NCBI RefSeq assembly: GCF_001637225.1
Contig: NZ_LVJI01000006.1
Coordinates: forward strand, 184,034 to 248,033
Length of the DNA: 64,000 nucleotides
DNA from: Paenibacillus antarcticus
GTDB taxonomy: Bacteria; Bacillota; Bacilli; Paenibacillales; Paenibacillaceae
Reading direction: 5' to 3'
Below are positions 20,198-28,842 of the stretch, piece after piece (position 1 is the first letter of the stretch; the number at the start of each line of letters is the position of its first letter). Below the pieces are notes generated by a model. That model searched no databases. It was given only the letters and a program-made list of their open reading frames with translations, and was not told where the DNA came from. Both the position numbers and the translations under genes were made by a program.

Positions 20198-21082
20198 ATG
20201 CTAAGAGGATTATATACGGCTGCATCCGGAATGATGACGCAACAACGTCGGCATGACACTGTGACGCAGAATATTGCTAATATTAATACGACAGGATACA
20301 AACAGGTTGATAGTGTAGCGCGCTCATTCCCCGAGGTACTCATTTCTGTTACAGGTGGAGATCCTAATAATAATGATCGTAAGGTAGGAAAGCTTAATAC
20401 AGGTGTATTTATGGAGGAGAGCCTCTCCATGTTCTCACAAGGGGATGTTACCGAGACGAATAAGTCGACTGATTTTGCAATTCAATCTGATCTAATCGTA
20501 AATGATCCAGCTACGGGCCAACCGATCCCATTTGATGCAAATGGTAAGTATTTAGGTGAAGACGGAAATACGATATACCAACCGCAGTCCTTCTTTACCG
20601 TACAGGATGATCAGGGGCAGGTTAGATATACACGAGATGGAAATTTCAGAGTTAATGCGGAGGGCTCTTTATTATCCTCTACAGGGTTTCAAGTATTAGG
20701 TGCGAACAATCAACCGATAACAATAGATGGTTCTATCGATAATCTCAAAGTGGATGGACAAGGTCGTATCATCAATACAACCACAGGGATGCCTACGGGC
20801 ACTTCATTAGCCATAAGCGTTGTAAGCCAGCCTTATGAAATGGTAAGAGAAGGTAATGGTGTGTTTCGCATAGATAATGAAGATGCTGCAGGTGTTCGAT
20901 TACGTGCATTGGGTGATAATATGGATGTACGTCAGGGTTATTTGGAGAGATCCAACGTGAACTCTACACAAGCTATGGTGGATATGAACTTAGCTGCACG
21001 GGCCTATGAATCGAACCAGAAGGTTATTCAATATTATGATAGAAGTTTGGATAAGGCTGTCAATGAGATCGGTAGAGTATAA
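20198..21082 (+). CDS. flhO: Flagellar hook-basal body protein FlhO (FlgF/FlgG family)
   Basis: The 294-residue protein starts MLRGLYTAASGMMTQQRRHD, with the rod-protein signature QNIANINTTGYKQ near residue 25 and the conserved C-terminal segment SNVNSTQAMVDMNLAARAYESNQKVIQ. These are typical of axial rod/hook proteins exported by the flagellar type III system. It probably forms the rod together with FlhP. The start is ATG 20198 after GAAAGGGG (20180-20187). It forms a pair with flhP 47 bases downstream, as in B. subtilis. Confidence 0.9.
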   Translation: MLRGLYTAASGMMTQQRRHDTVTQNIANINTTGYKQVDSVARSFPEVLISVTGGDPNNNDRKVGKLNTGVFMEESLSMFSQGDVTETNKSTDFAIQSDLIVNDPATGQPIPFDANGKYLGEDGNTIYQPQSFFTVQDDQGQVRYTRDGNFRVNAEGSLLSSTGFQVLGANNQPITIDGSIDNLKVDGQGRIINTTTGMPTGTSLAISVVSQPYEMVREGNGVFRIDNEDAAGVRLRALGDNMDVRQGYLERSNVNSTQAMVDMNLAARAYESNQKVIQYYDRSLDKAVNEIGRV

Positions 21083-21129
21083 TAGGCTTATGAAGTGTAT
21101 TTTTCTACTTAAGGAGGCTAGACTAGAAT

Positions 21130-21951
21130 ATGAATAACTCCATGATTAGTGCCGCAGTATCTATGAACAGTATGCAGTCGAGGCTCGATCTGATCGCTGA
21201 TAACATAGCCAATATGGATACGAATGGATATAAGCGCAAAGAGAATTCCTTTGAGGACGTTCTGACTCGCGTACAAGAGCACTCCAAAGACTTCCGTAGT
21301 TCAGTACGAGCTACTCCGCTAGGTTATAATTTAGGGTATGGGGTGAAGCTTGCTTCTGTATCAACGAATATGGAGCAAGGCACACTTCAAAATACGGGAG
21401 TTCCTACGGATCTTGCGATTGAGGGTAACGGATTATTCGCTGTAGAGAGCAATGGCACAATTGCCTATACGCGTGAAGGTGCATTTCACTTTGTTCCGGA
21501 TCCAACAGATAACACCTCTATGCTGTTAGTGAATAATGTTGGGGACAAGGTTCTTGATGATAAAGATAATCAAATTAAGGTTCCAGCCGTTGGGAAAGTA
21601 GCGATTGATGCCGAGGGTAGAGTATGGTCTTCCAATGGCATTGAACCAAGGGTACAAAGGGGTCAGATTCAAATCGTTGAACCGCTAAGACCTGAAGGGT
21701 TAGTTCAAATGGATGGCAATAAATTTGTTCTGGCAAACGGTGTAACGAATAATGATGTATTTGGGACGAAGAAAGCACTCTTATCTGAGGATCTTGTATC
21801 CATACGTTCAGGATATCAAGAGAAATCTAATGTAGACCTAACGGTAGAGATGACAGATATGGTTCAGGTTCAACGGGCATACCAATTGATGGCACGTTCA
21901 TTAACCTCCAGTGATACCATGATGGGCCTTGCCAACAATTTACGAGGGTAG
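21130..21951 (+). CDS. flhP: Flagellar hook-basal body protein FlhP (FlgG family)
   Basis: The 273-residue protein has the same N-terminal rod signature (ADNIANMDTNGYKRKENSF) and ends with SNVDLTVEMTDMVQVQRAYQLMARSL, the usual C-terminal helix of flagellar axial proteins. Its mid part is shorter than that of the hook protein, fitting a distal rod component. The ATG follows AAGGAGGCTAG. It is followed after 12 bases by the small EpuA-like gene and is likely cotranscribed with flhO. Confidence 0.9.
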   Translation: MNNSMISAAVSMNSMQSRLDLIADNIANMDTNGYKRKENSFEDVLTRVQEHSKDFRSSVRATPLGYNLGYGVKLASVSTNMEQGTLQNTGVPTDLAIEGNGLFAVESNGTIAYTREGAFHFVPDPTDNTSMLLVNNVGDKVLDDKDNQIKVPAVGKVAIDAEGRVWSSNGIEPRVQRGQIQIVEPLRPEGLVQMDGNKFVLANGVTNNDVFGTKKALLSEDLVSIRSGYQEKSNVDLTVEMTDMVQVQRAYQLMARSLTSSDTMMGLANNLRG

Positions 21952-21963
21952 GGAGGACTAATC

Positions 21964-22167
21964 ATGAGTGAGGAACGTAAGCCAACGCAGAAGTCACCAA
22001 CACCTAGATGGCGAATTGTACTAAGGTTCATGATTCCGTTTTTACTGCTATTAGCCTTAGTGGGCGGTATGATGGTAGGGTACGTGGTTATGGGTAAGCG
22101 GAGTATGAGTGAAGTGTTCGTCTGGGACACGTGGAAACATGTATTTGATCTCGTATTTGCTCCTTAA
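21964..22167 (+). CDS. EpuA-like small membrane protein (annotated in families as RNA polymerase subunit beta)
   Basis: The 67-residue protein has a basic N-terminus, one membrane helix (about residues 23-45) and the conserved tail GKRSMSEVF-WDTWKH-FD. This matches the EpuA family, which databases often label 'DNA-directed RNA polymerase subunit beta' although it has no polymerase domain. The function is unknown. The ATG follows GGGAGGACTAATC. It lies 12 bases after flhP and before a terminator, so it is the last gene of that unit. Confidence 0.65.
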   Translation: MSEERKPTQKSPTPRWRIVLRFMIPFLLLLALVGGMMVGYVVMGKRSMSEVFVWDTWKHVFDLVFAP

Positions 22168-22201
22168 TGACGGTTCAATATGTAAGAAATGGGATCAAAA
22201 T

Positions 22202-22236
22202 AAAGAAAACTCCGTTTAAGCGGGAGTTTTCTTTTT
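22202..22236 (+). terminator. Intrinsic terminator after the flhO-flhP unit
   Basis: AAAGAAAACTCC (22202-22213) pairs with GGGAGTTTTCTTT (22222-22234), followed by Ts. Confidence 0.9.
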
Positions 22237-22288
22237 AGGTTCGATAACTGTATAATGATGGGGGACTCATACTTATATTTGGACAAAA

Positions 22289-22330
22289 GGACCCTCTCTA
22301 AAGACAATGATTGTCTTATGGAGAAAGTCC
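22289..22330 (+). repeat. Imperfect long hairpin upstream of fabZ
   Basis: The core AAGACAAT (22301-22308) and ATTGTCTT (22310-22317) is a perfect 17-base palindrome around a central G. It extends outward through TCTCTA/TGGAGA and GGAC/GTCC with small mismatches, about 18 pairs in all. No T-run follows. It does not match the FapR operator. It lies 91 bases before fabZ. Confidence 0.45.
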
Positions 22331-22420
22331 CTTATCTAAACCTCCATGTTCTGCAGAAAATGAAGGATATTACATAGTATTACCGTAACATATTACGCTT
22401 ATTCGAAGGGAGTTTTGATT

Positions 22421-22852
22421 ATGTTAGATGTGAATCAGATTCAGGAGATTATTCCTCATAGACCACCATTTTTACTAGTAGACCGTATTATTGAACTTGA
22501 GGATGGTAAGCGTGCTGTAGGGATTAAGAATGTGACCATTAATGAGCCATTCTTTACGGGACATTTCCCAGGGTATCCTGTGATGCCAGGAGTTCTCATT
22601 ACTGAGGCGTTGGCTCAAGTTGGAGCTGTGGCTATTCTCAATGTGGAAAGTAACAAAGGGAAGATTGGATTTCTTGCAAGCCTTGATAATTTCCGCTTCC
22701 GAGGTCAAGTCGTACCTGGAGATACATTAAGATTAGAAGTTGAGATTATTCGTTTGAAAGGAAGCTTTGGTAAGGGTAAGGCAGTGGCTACTGTAGAGGG
22801 TAAGGTTGTTGCAGAAGGCGAGATTATGTTTGCGTTATCAGATCCTAACTAA
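22421..22852 (+). CDS. fabZ: 3-hydroxyacyl-ACP dehydratase FabZ
   Basis: The 143-residue hot-dog-fold protein has the active-site pair H48 (in [14 protein letters not shown]) and E62 (in LITEALAQ), plus the N-terminal [12 protein letters not shown]. It dehydrates 3-hydroxyacyl-ACP in type II fatty acid synthesis in the cytoplasm. ATG 22421 follows GAAGGGAG (22405-22412); an in-frame TTG at 22415 is too close to that site. B. subtilis fabZ (ywpB) also lies near flhOP. No FapR operator could be recognised upstream. Confidence 0.95.
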   Translation: MLDVNQIQEIIPHRPPFLLVDRIIELEDGKRAVGIKNVTINEPFFTGHFPGYPVMPGVLITEALAQVGAVAILNVESNKGKIGFLASLDNFRFRGQVVPGDTLRLEVEIIRLKGSFGKGKAVATVEGKVVAEGEIMFALSDPN

Positions 22853-22928
22853 CGGATAATGGTTCTTATGTTCTATAGTTTAATCCTATTTGAATTCATT
22901 CTATTTAAAAATTGAAGGGGGACTTTAC

Positions 22929-24647
22929 ATGTCTCAGTTAAGCGAACGGTCCGCGAATAACATTGAACAATGGCTTCAAGATTCTTATATCGATGAGGAT
23001 ACGAAACAGGAACTCCGTAATTTAGAGCAGGACCCACAAGAACTGGAGGATCGTTTCTATAAAGATCTAGAGTTTGGTACGGGAGGACTTAGAGGCATTA
23101 TTGGTGCAGGTAGTAATCGCATGAACCGTTATACGATTGGCAAAGCTACACAGGGGTTTGCACAATTTATTGTTGAATCTTATGGGCAAGCTGAAGGTAA
23201 ACCTTCTGTTGTTATAGCTTATGATTCCCGTCATTTCTCTCCGGAGTTCGCTTTGGAAGCAGCACTGGTTCTTGCAGGTAATGGGATTGTAGCTAAGTTA
23301 TTTCCTTCCCTTCGCACGACACCACAGCTTTCATTTAGTGTGCGTGATTTGGGAGCGACGGGTGGAATTGTCATAACTGCAAGTCATAATCCACCAGAGT
23401 ATAATGGGTATAAGGTGTACAATGCTGAAGGCGGACAGCTCATCCCACATGAAGCGGAACAAGTCATTAGAAACATTAAAGAGGTGGATGGCTTCTCAGC
23501 TGTTAAGAAGCTGACACAAGCCGAAGCAGAAGCCCAAGGATTGTTGGTATGGCTTGGTGAAGCAGATGATGAAGCTTTCGTAAATACGGTTGCACAGCAA
23601 AGTATGAACTCGGAACTCATCCGTACCTCTCTAGGAGAAGACTTCCGTATTGTATATACACCTTTACATGGTACAGGTAATATTCCCGTTCGCAAGACAC
23701 TTGAAGCCATTGGATTCACCCACGTTCATGTCGTACCAGAACAAGAACAACCAGATGCAGAATTCTCAACGGTTAAATCTCCGAATCCCGAAGAGCGTGA
23801 AGCATTTACGCTAGCGATGAAGCTTGGACAAGAATTGGATGCAGATATATTGATTGGTACGGACCCGGATTGTGATCGTATGGGCGCGGTTGTTAAAGAT
23901 AAAGATGGTAAATATATTGTTCTTTCTGGAAATCAATCTGGTGCAATTATGATTCACTATCTGCTTAGCCAATTGAAGGAATCAGGTAAGCTTCCGGATA
24001 ATGGTGTCGTTATCAAGACCATCGTAACGAGTGAGATGGGCGCATCCATCGCACGTCATTATGGAGCAGAAGTGATTAATACATTGACTGGATTCAAATA
24101 TATCGGTGAAAAAATGACTCAGTATGAACAATCAGGTGAGTACACGTATTTATTCGGATATGAGGAAAGCTATGGTTACTTATCCGGGAATTACGCGAGA
24201 GACAAAGATGCGGTACTCGCCGCTATGCTGATTGCTGAAGCAGGAGCTTACTACAAAGGCCAGGGCAAGACGTTATATGATGTATTGGAAGAACTGTACG
24301 AGCAATTCGGCTATTTCCAAGAAAGATTGGAATCTCGTACATTGAAGGGCAAGGATGGACTGGCACAAATCCAATCGAAAATGACGGATTGGAGAAATAC
24401 GCCTCCGCTTGAGATTGCAGGAGTTCAGGTGAAAGAAGTTCTTGACTATTCCATCGGGCTTAATGGCCTTCCACAAGAAAATGTATTGAAATTCATGTTG
24501 GAAGATGGATCGTGGTTCTGCTTACGGCCATCAGGTACGGAGCCGAAGATTAAAGTTTACTTTGCAGTATGTGGCGAGTCCTTACACCATGCAGAAGAAC
24601 AGATTGAGAAGTTGGTTCAAGAAGTAATGTCACGCGTGGATGCTTAA
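22929..24647 (+). CDS. pgcA: Phospho-sugar mutase (phosphoglucomutase PgcA family)
   Basis: The 572-residue protein has the four active-site parts of alpha-D-phosphohexomutases: the phosphoserine S152 in TASHNPPEYNG, the metal loop DPDCDR, the sugar loop GYEESYGYL and the phosphate loop RPSGTEPKIK. It interconverts glucose 6- and 1-phosphate, supplying UDP-glucose for glycolipid and cell-wall polymers. Length and sequence fit PgcA/YhxB of Bacillus rather than the short GlmM. I chose ATG 22929 after GAAGGGGG (22914-22921); upstream in-frame codons have no ribosome binding site. It stands alone between fabZ and the surface-polymer genes. Confidence 0.9.
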   Translation: MSQLSERSANNIEQWLQDSYIDEDTKQELRNLEQDPQELEDRFYKDLEFGTGGLRGIIGAGSNRMNRYTIGKATQGFAQFIVESYGQAEGKPSVVIAYDSRHFSPEFALEAALVLAGNGIVAKLFPSLRTTPQLSFSVRDLGATGGIVITASHNPPEYNGYKVYNAEGGQLIPHEAEQVIRNIKEVDGFSAVKKLTQAEAEAQGLLVWLGEADDEAFVNTVAQQSMNSELIRTSLGEDFRIVYTPLHGTGNIPVRKTLEAIGFTHVHVVPEQEQPDAEFSTVKSPNPEEREAFTLAMKLGQELDADILIGTDPDCDRMGAVVKDKDGKYIVLSGNQSGAIMIHYLLSQLKESGKLPDNGVVIKTIVTSEMGASIARHYGAEVINTLTGFKYIGEKMTQYEQSGEYTYLFGYEESYGYLSGNYARDKDAVLAAMLIAEAGAYYKGQGKTLYDVLEELYEQFGYFQERLESRTLKGKDGLAQIQSKMTDWRNTPPLEIAGVQVKEVLDYSIGLNGLPQENVLKFMLEDGSWFCLRPSGTEPKIKVYFAVCGESLHHAEEQIEKLVQEVMSRVDA

Positions 24648-24660
24648 GATGTTTGCAGAG

Positions 24661-24751
24661 ATAGAATGAACTAAGACGAACCTTCAAATTCTTGATTGTA
24701 CTAGCAAAACGAATATGAATTATGGTGAGTGTATACGTTAGTTCAATCTAT
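24661..24751. repeat. Dispersed element, copy A (terminal inverted repeats)
   Basis: This intergenic segment begins ATAGAATGAACTAA (24661-24674) and ends TTAGTTCAATCTAT (24738-24751), which are reverse complements with one mismatch. Next to the ends it has GACGAAC on the left and GTGAGTGTATAC on the right. A second segment of the same design and length lies at 51037-51123. It carries no open frame. It may be a MITE-like element or a structured RNA family. Confidence 0.65.
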
Positions 24752-24759
24752 ATGATAGT

Positions 24760-24804
24760 TTCAGACCAGATGGACATTCAATTAGAATGTCCATCTGGTC
24801 TGAA
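24760..24804. repeat. Perfect 20-bp inverted repeat upstream of the DUF5693 gene
   Basis: Bases 24760-24779 and 24785-24804 are exact reverse complements: left arm core CAGACCAGATGGACATTC, right arm core GAATGTCCATCTGGTCTG, loop AATTA. It starts eight bases after dispersed element A and ends eight bases before the ribosome binding site. No T-run follows in either direction, so it is not a standard intrinsic terminator. It may act as an RNA processing or translation-control structure. Confidence 0.85.
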
Positions 24805-24828
24805 TGAGACATAAGGAGGTACTTGTCA

Positions 24829-26844
24829 GTGCAGTATAATTGGAAAAAGTGGAGTATACTCTCCCGTAAATGGTTATGGATACTCGTTATAGTCGGTATT
24901 GTGGCGGCTATGCCTGTGGCATATGATCGTTTTAAGACGGAGACATCCGCTAATGAAGTGGAATTTGTATTCGATTACCGTGATTTGGTGGACGTTGCTT
25001 CCTATGAAGCCCACCCTGTGGATTATATTAATGAGCAACTTGATCGTCTGAAAGAGGCTGGCGTGAGCAGTATGGCCATGTTCGAGAGTACGTTAGATGA
25101 ATTCCAGAGATCACGGCGGATTACGCTTTATAATAGTAAAGATATCGCCAATAAGACAAATCAACTCATTCCCGTAAATGAGAACTTTACGTATATTGTA
25201 TTCACCAATGAAGAGAACGCAAGTAAGATAACGCCTGTGATTGAGGAGACATTCAATAGGCTTGAATTGGTTGTGAAGCCATGGACATTTGAGAATCATA
25301 AGGGGCTTGTCATTGAGACTCCTCTAGAGAATGCTGTGATGAAGCCAATGCGCTCTGATCCAATTACGTTTGAAATGTTACGTAGCAAAGGATTTAACAT
25401 TGTACCTCGCATGGGAGATAGTCTTCCCTACAATCAAGAGTATATGGAGAATTTGATTTCCGATTATGCTGCAGCAGGGGTAACGCGGATCCTGTTCGAA
25501 GGGGAGTCCGTCAAAGGATACAATGACAATGGAAGTCTGAATAGCTTGGACGGTTTTGCTGAGCTACTTAAGGAACATGGTATTGGTATTGCGGCGATTG
25601 AGAATTTGAAGAAACCTCAATTAGGTTTCAATAAATTAGCTTATGATCTTGATTATAATGTTGTAAGAATATATTCCCTAAGTGAAGGCGATGCTACTCT
25701 CGATGTGAAGAAGATCGCAGATCGATTTGCTCTTGCTAGTAAAGATCGTAATATTCGTATGTTTTACTTAAACGCAGCCCCAAGTCGTAATAGTTCTAAA
25801 GCAATGATTACGAATTCTATGGATAATTTGATCCACAGTCTTTCAGACCCAGGTAACGCCATTGATAAGCTCAAGAACGACGGGTTTACAATTGGCCAAG
25901 CTAAAGCTTTTGATGTTGCAGACTCTTCCTATCAACGAATATTGAAGTTGGTAGTAGTCCTTGGTGCAGTTGCTTTTATAACGCTATTAGTATCCTATTT
26001 CATCCCACTACTTACGATCCCTGCTTTTGTATTAGGCATGATTGGCAGTGCGGGACTATTCATTCTAAAACCTACATTGTTTGAACAGGGACTTGCGTTA
26101 CTGGTGGCCATCAGCGCACCAACGGTAGCTATGGTTCTTGCCATTCGTAAGATTAATGAATTAAATGGACATACGAATGATATGAAGTTAAGCCGTCGAT
26201 TGGCGCATGCACTTGTCTTGTTCGTGAAGACATCGATTATTTCTTTAAGTGCTATTCCTTTTGTTGTTGCATTGCTGAACAATATTACGTATGAATTAGT
26301 TCTTAATCAGTTCAGAGGAGTAAGCCTACTTCACTTTGCTCCTATTGCACTTACAGCGCTGTATGTTGTCCTTTATCGTGGAGGAAACCTACGTCAGAAA
26401 TTGAGTGTAATTCTACGCAGTCGAATTACGGTATTGGGTGTCATAGTGGTTGGGATTATCGGCGTGTTAGGATTGTATTATTTAAGCCGTACAGGTAACG
26501 GTGGGTCAGTAACTTCACTTGAGATGTCATTCCGTACATTCATGGAGAATACATTCGGTGTTCGCCCACGTAACAAGGAATTCCTTATGGCACATCCGTT
26601 GTTGATACTGGGTGCTTTCTTATCCATTAAGTATCGTAATGCGATCTACATCATGATCATTGCGGTCATTGGACAATTGTCTATGGTTGATACATTTGCT
26701 CATATTCATACACCTCTTACTATATCCCTTATTCGTAACCTTCTAGGTCTGGGATTGGGACTTGTTATTGGACTTGTGGCAATATTTGTATGGCAGATTG
26801 CAGAAGGGTGTTGGAAACGATGGTCACCACGCCTCAGACGATAG
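24829..26844 (+). CDS. DUF5693 family membrane protein
   Basis: The 671-residue protein has one N-terminal membrane helix (about residues 13-32), an extracytoplasmic domain to about residue 365, and then seven or eight membrane helices to the C-terminus. It fits the DUF5693 family seen next to csaB in Paenibacillaceae; its function is not known. The company of csaB, tagA and tagO suggests a role in making or exporting the wall polymer, possibly as a polymerase- or flippase-like protein, but that is inference. The start is GTG 24829, 9 bases after AAGGAGG; TTG 24823 is too near that site. Its end overlaps csaB by 25 bases. Confidence 0.7.
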   Translation: MQYNWKKWSILSRKWLWILVIVGIVAAMPVAYDRFKTETSANEVEFVFDYRDLVDVASYEAHPVDYINEQLDRLKEAGVSSMAMFESTLDEFQRSRRITLYNSKDIANKTNQLIPVNENFTYIVFTNEENASKITPVIEETFNRLELVVKPWTFENHKGLVIETPLENAVMKPMRSDPITFEMLRSKGFNIVPRMGDSLPYNQEYMENLISDYAAAGVTRILFEGESVKGYNDNGSLNSLDGFAELLKEHGIGIAAIENLKKPQLGFNKLAYDLDYNVVRIYSLSEGDATLDVKKIADRFALASKDRNIRMFYLNAAPSRNSSKAMITNSMDNLIHSLSDPGNAIDKLKNDGFTIGQAKAFDVADSSYQRILKLVVVLGAVAFITLLVSYFIPLLTIPAFVLGMIGSAGLFILKPTLFEQGLALLVAISAPTVAMVLAIRKINELNGHTNDMKLSRRLAHALVLFVKTSIISLSAIPFVVALLNNITYELVLNQFRGVSLLHFAPIALTALYVVLYRGGNLRQKLSVILRSRITVLGVIVVGIIGVLGLYYLSRTGNGGSVTSLEMSFRTFMENTFGVRPRNKEFLMAHPLLILGAFLSIKYRNAIYIMIIAVIGQLSMVDTFAHIHTPLTISLIRNLLGLGLGLVIGLVAIFVWQIAEGCWKRWSPRLRR

Positions 26845-27965
26845 TTATATCAGGGTATTACGGGTATAAGAATAGCGGGGACGAAGCTGTGCTTCAGTCT
26901 ATTCTAACTGCTGTGGATGAACAATCTAAGGCGCTCGGATTAAATCTGCAACCGATTGTGCTCTCGATTGACCCGGAGTTGACCAAGTCAACCTATGGTG
27001 TTCAAGCTGTACATCGCATGAAGCTTGGCGAAGTGAGACAAGCTATTAAGAGTAGTAGTGGTCTAATCAGTGGTGGCGGAAGTTTACTTCAAGATGTTAC
27101 CAGTCCCAAGACGATCCCATACTACTTGGGTATCATCAAGCTAGCGCAATGGATGGGAAAACCTACATTTATATATTCTCAGGGTGTGGGCCCTGTAAGT
27201 CGGGGATTGTTTCATTCGATGATTAAATTGGTATTTAAGAAATGTAATTACATTTCAGTTCGTGATCATGAATCCGCTGCGTTGCTCCAGAAGATGGGAC
27301 TGAGAAGTAAATCAATAGATATCGTACCTGATCCCGTAATGGGGCTTCATCCCAAAGAACGACGTGAAGCTTTGAATGAAGGCATTGATGAGCATGGTAA
27401 TAAGAATTTACCTGTAATTGGTATCTCAGTTCGTTACTGGGAGAAAGATCGTATAGAATTGCAGAAGATCGTAGAAGGCTTACAAATGGTCATGCAGAGA
27501 CAGCCAATTCATTTGAGATTCCTGCCGTTTCATCTTCCAAGCGATGTAGAAGCATCACAATACATGATCGACCAACTTGGTGATGTCTCATCTACAGGAA
27601 GTCACATCAGTCTGTGTTCAGATGCCGTCCATCCGCAGGACATGTTATGGGAGATCAGTCAGTGCCAGCTTGTGATTGGAATGAGGCTCCATAGCTTGAT
27701 CTATGCTGCTAATGTTCGCGTTCCGATGATTGGTATCTCTTATGATCCTAAGATCGATCAATTTCTAGAGAGACTTGAACTTCAACCCGTGGGTAATACG
27801 TCATCATTATCGCCTTCTGCATTATCTTCTGAAATCTCACGACTATTGTTGCACGAAGAGGATTGGCGAGTGGTTCATGCAACACAAATTGATCAATTGA
27901 AGCAAGAAGCACAGGTGCCTGCACAACGCATTGTAGAATATATCTTCAAAGGTGATAATAAATGA
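26820..27965 (+). CDS. csaB: Polysaccharide pyruvyl transferase CsaB
   Basis: The 381-residue protein shows the pyruvyl transferase family features: the N-terminal SGYYGYKNSGDEAVL, the SGGGSLLQDVTS block near residue 80, and the C-terminal GMRLHSLIYAA with the catalytic Arg/His region. CsaB adds ketal-linked pyruvate to ManNAc in the secondary cell-wall polymer, which is needed for SLH proteins to bind. The genome context fits: three SLH proteins are encoded within 20 kb downstream. The start is ATG 26820; AAGGGTG (26804-26810) is a fair ribosome binding site. It overlaps tagA by four bases (ATGA). Confidence 0.9.
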   Translation: MVTTPQTIVISGYYGYKNSGDEAVLQSILTAVDEQSKALGLNLQPIVLSIDPELTKSTYGVQAVHRMKLGEVRQAIKSSSGLISGGGSLLQDVTSPKTIPYYLGIIKLAQWMGKPTFIYSQGVGPVSRGLFHSMIKLVFKKCNYISVRDHESAALLQKMGLRSKSIDIVPDPVMGLHPKERREALNEGIDEHGNKNLPVIGISVRYWEKDRIELQKIVEGLQMVMQRQPIHLRFLPFHLPSDVEASQYMIDQLGDVSSTGSHISLCSDAVHPQDMLWEISQCQLVIGMRLHSLIYAANVRVPMIGISYDPKIDQFLERLELQPVGNTSSLSPSALSSEISRLLLHEEDWRVVHATQIDQLKQEAQVPAQRIVEYIFKGDNK

Positions 27966-28726
27966 ATGATAAATTGTTAAGAGAAGTACCCACTGTCCCG
28001 ATATTTGGGATCGAAGTATGCAAGTGGGGAATGTCTGATACCGTACAGTATTTAACGGAAGTTATTACATCACGCACACCACATCAGGTTATTACTGCTA
28101 ATCCAATTATGGTCATGGCTGCAATGAAGGATCCTGATTATCGATCAGTCATGGAACAGGCAGAATTAATCGTTCCTGATGGAACAGGTGTTGTGTGGGC
28201 AGCTAACGTAGGTGGGGAACCTGTACAGGAACGAGTTGCAGGATTTGATCTACTTCATGAGCTGATGGGAGCTGGTGAAAGCAAGCACTGGAGAGTATAT
28301 TTGCTTGGTTCCACGACAGAAGTGATTCAGGAGACAGCATCTAGGTTACAATTGCAGTATCCAGGAATTATAATCGCAGGTTATCGCGATGGATTTTTTG
28401 GTCCAAAGGAAGATGATATCGTGATTAAGCAGATTAAGGATACGAACCCAGATATTCTTCTTGTAGCACGTGGTGCGGATACTCAGGAACCGTGGATCTT
28501 TCGTTACAAAGAACAATTGGCCGTTCCAATCATGATGGGCGTTGGAGGCAGTTTTGACATCATTTCAGGGAAGACCAAACGTGCTCCCATCCTATTTCAA
28601 AAGCTTCGATCAGAATGGTTATATCGGCTCCTGAGCGAACCAACGAGACTTCGAAGAATGCTTGCATTGCCGCAATTCGTAGTTAAAGTACTGCGTGATA
28701 AAGAAAACGTGACAAAACCTAACTAA
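27962..28726 (+). CDS. tagA: WecG/TagA/CpsF family glycosyltransferase
   Basis: The 254-residue protein is a GT26 enzyme. D73 in PDGTGVVWA and Q175 in GADTQEPW correspond to the known catalytic Asp and Gln of TagA; the second motif differs slightly from the usual PKQE. TagA transfers ManNAc from UDP-ManNAc to undecaprenyl-PP-GlcNAc, the second step of wall-polymer linkage-unit synthesis. MnaA (5097) makes the donor and TagO (28843) makes the acceptor. It is coupled to csaB through an ATGA overlap. The C-terminal helices rich in Arg are expected to bind the membrane. Confidence 0.9.
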   Translation: MNDKLLREVPTVPIFGIEVCKWGMSDTVQYLTEVITSRTPHQVITANPIMVMAAMKDPDYRSVMEQAELIVPDGTGVVWAANVGGEPVQERVAGFDLLHELMGAGESKHWRVYLLGSTTEVIQETASRLQLQYPGIIIAGYRDGFFGPKEDDIVIKQIKDTNPDILLVARGADTQEPWIFRYKEQLAVPIMMGVGGSFDIISGKTKRAPILFQKLRSEWLYRLLSEPTRLRRMLALPQFVVKVLRDKENVTKPN

Positions 28727-28774
28727 AATAGGCGATATCGAGCTAATAACACGATAAATTGCTGAAATACAGAG

Positions 28775-28804
28775 TTGGTGTTTATTTTTCGAACGGAGTA
28801 TAAT
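28775..28804 (+). promoter_or_regulatory. Putative tagO promoter with flanking dyad
   Basis: TTGGTG (28775-28780) is spaced 18 bases from a perfect TATAAT (28799-28804). The -10 box is enclosed by the inverted repeat AACGGA (28792-28797) and TCCGTT (28809-28814), which could be an operator. tagO may thus be transcribed separately from csaB-tagA. Confidence 0.5.
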
Positions 28805-28842
28805 TCATTCCGTTAGAGAAAAATGGAGGTTGAACACTTAAA

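Noticed and set aside
21964..22167. True RNA polymerase beta subunit
   Set aside because: The protein has 67 residues with a membrane helix; the database name of this family is misleading.
22289..22330. FapR operator before fabZ
   Set aside because: The palindrome does not fit the TTAGTA-type FapR site.
24760..24804. Intrinsic terminator of the phosphohexomutase gene
   Set aside because: The stem is perfect, but no T-run follows on either strand; it is listed as an inverted repeat instead.
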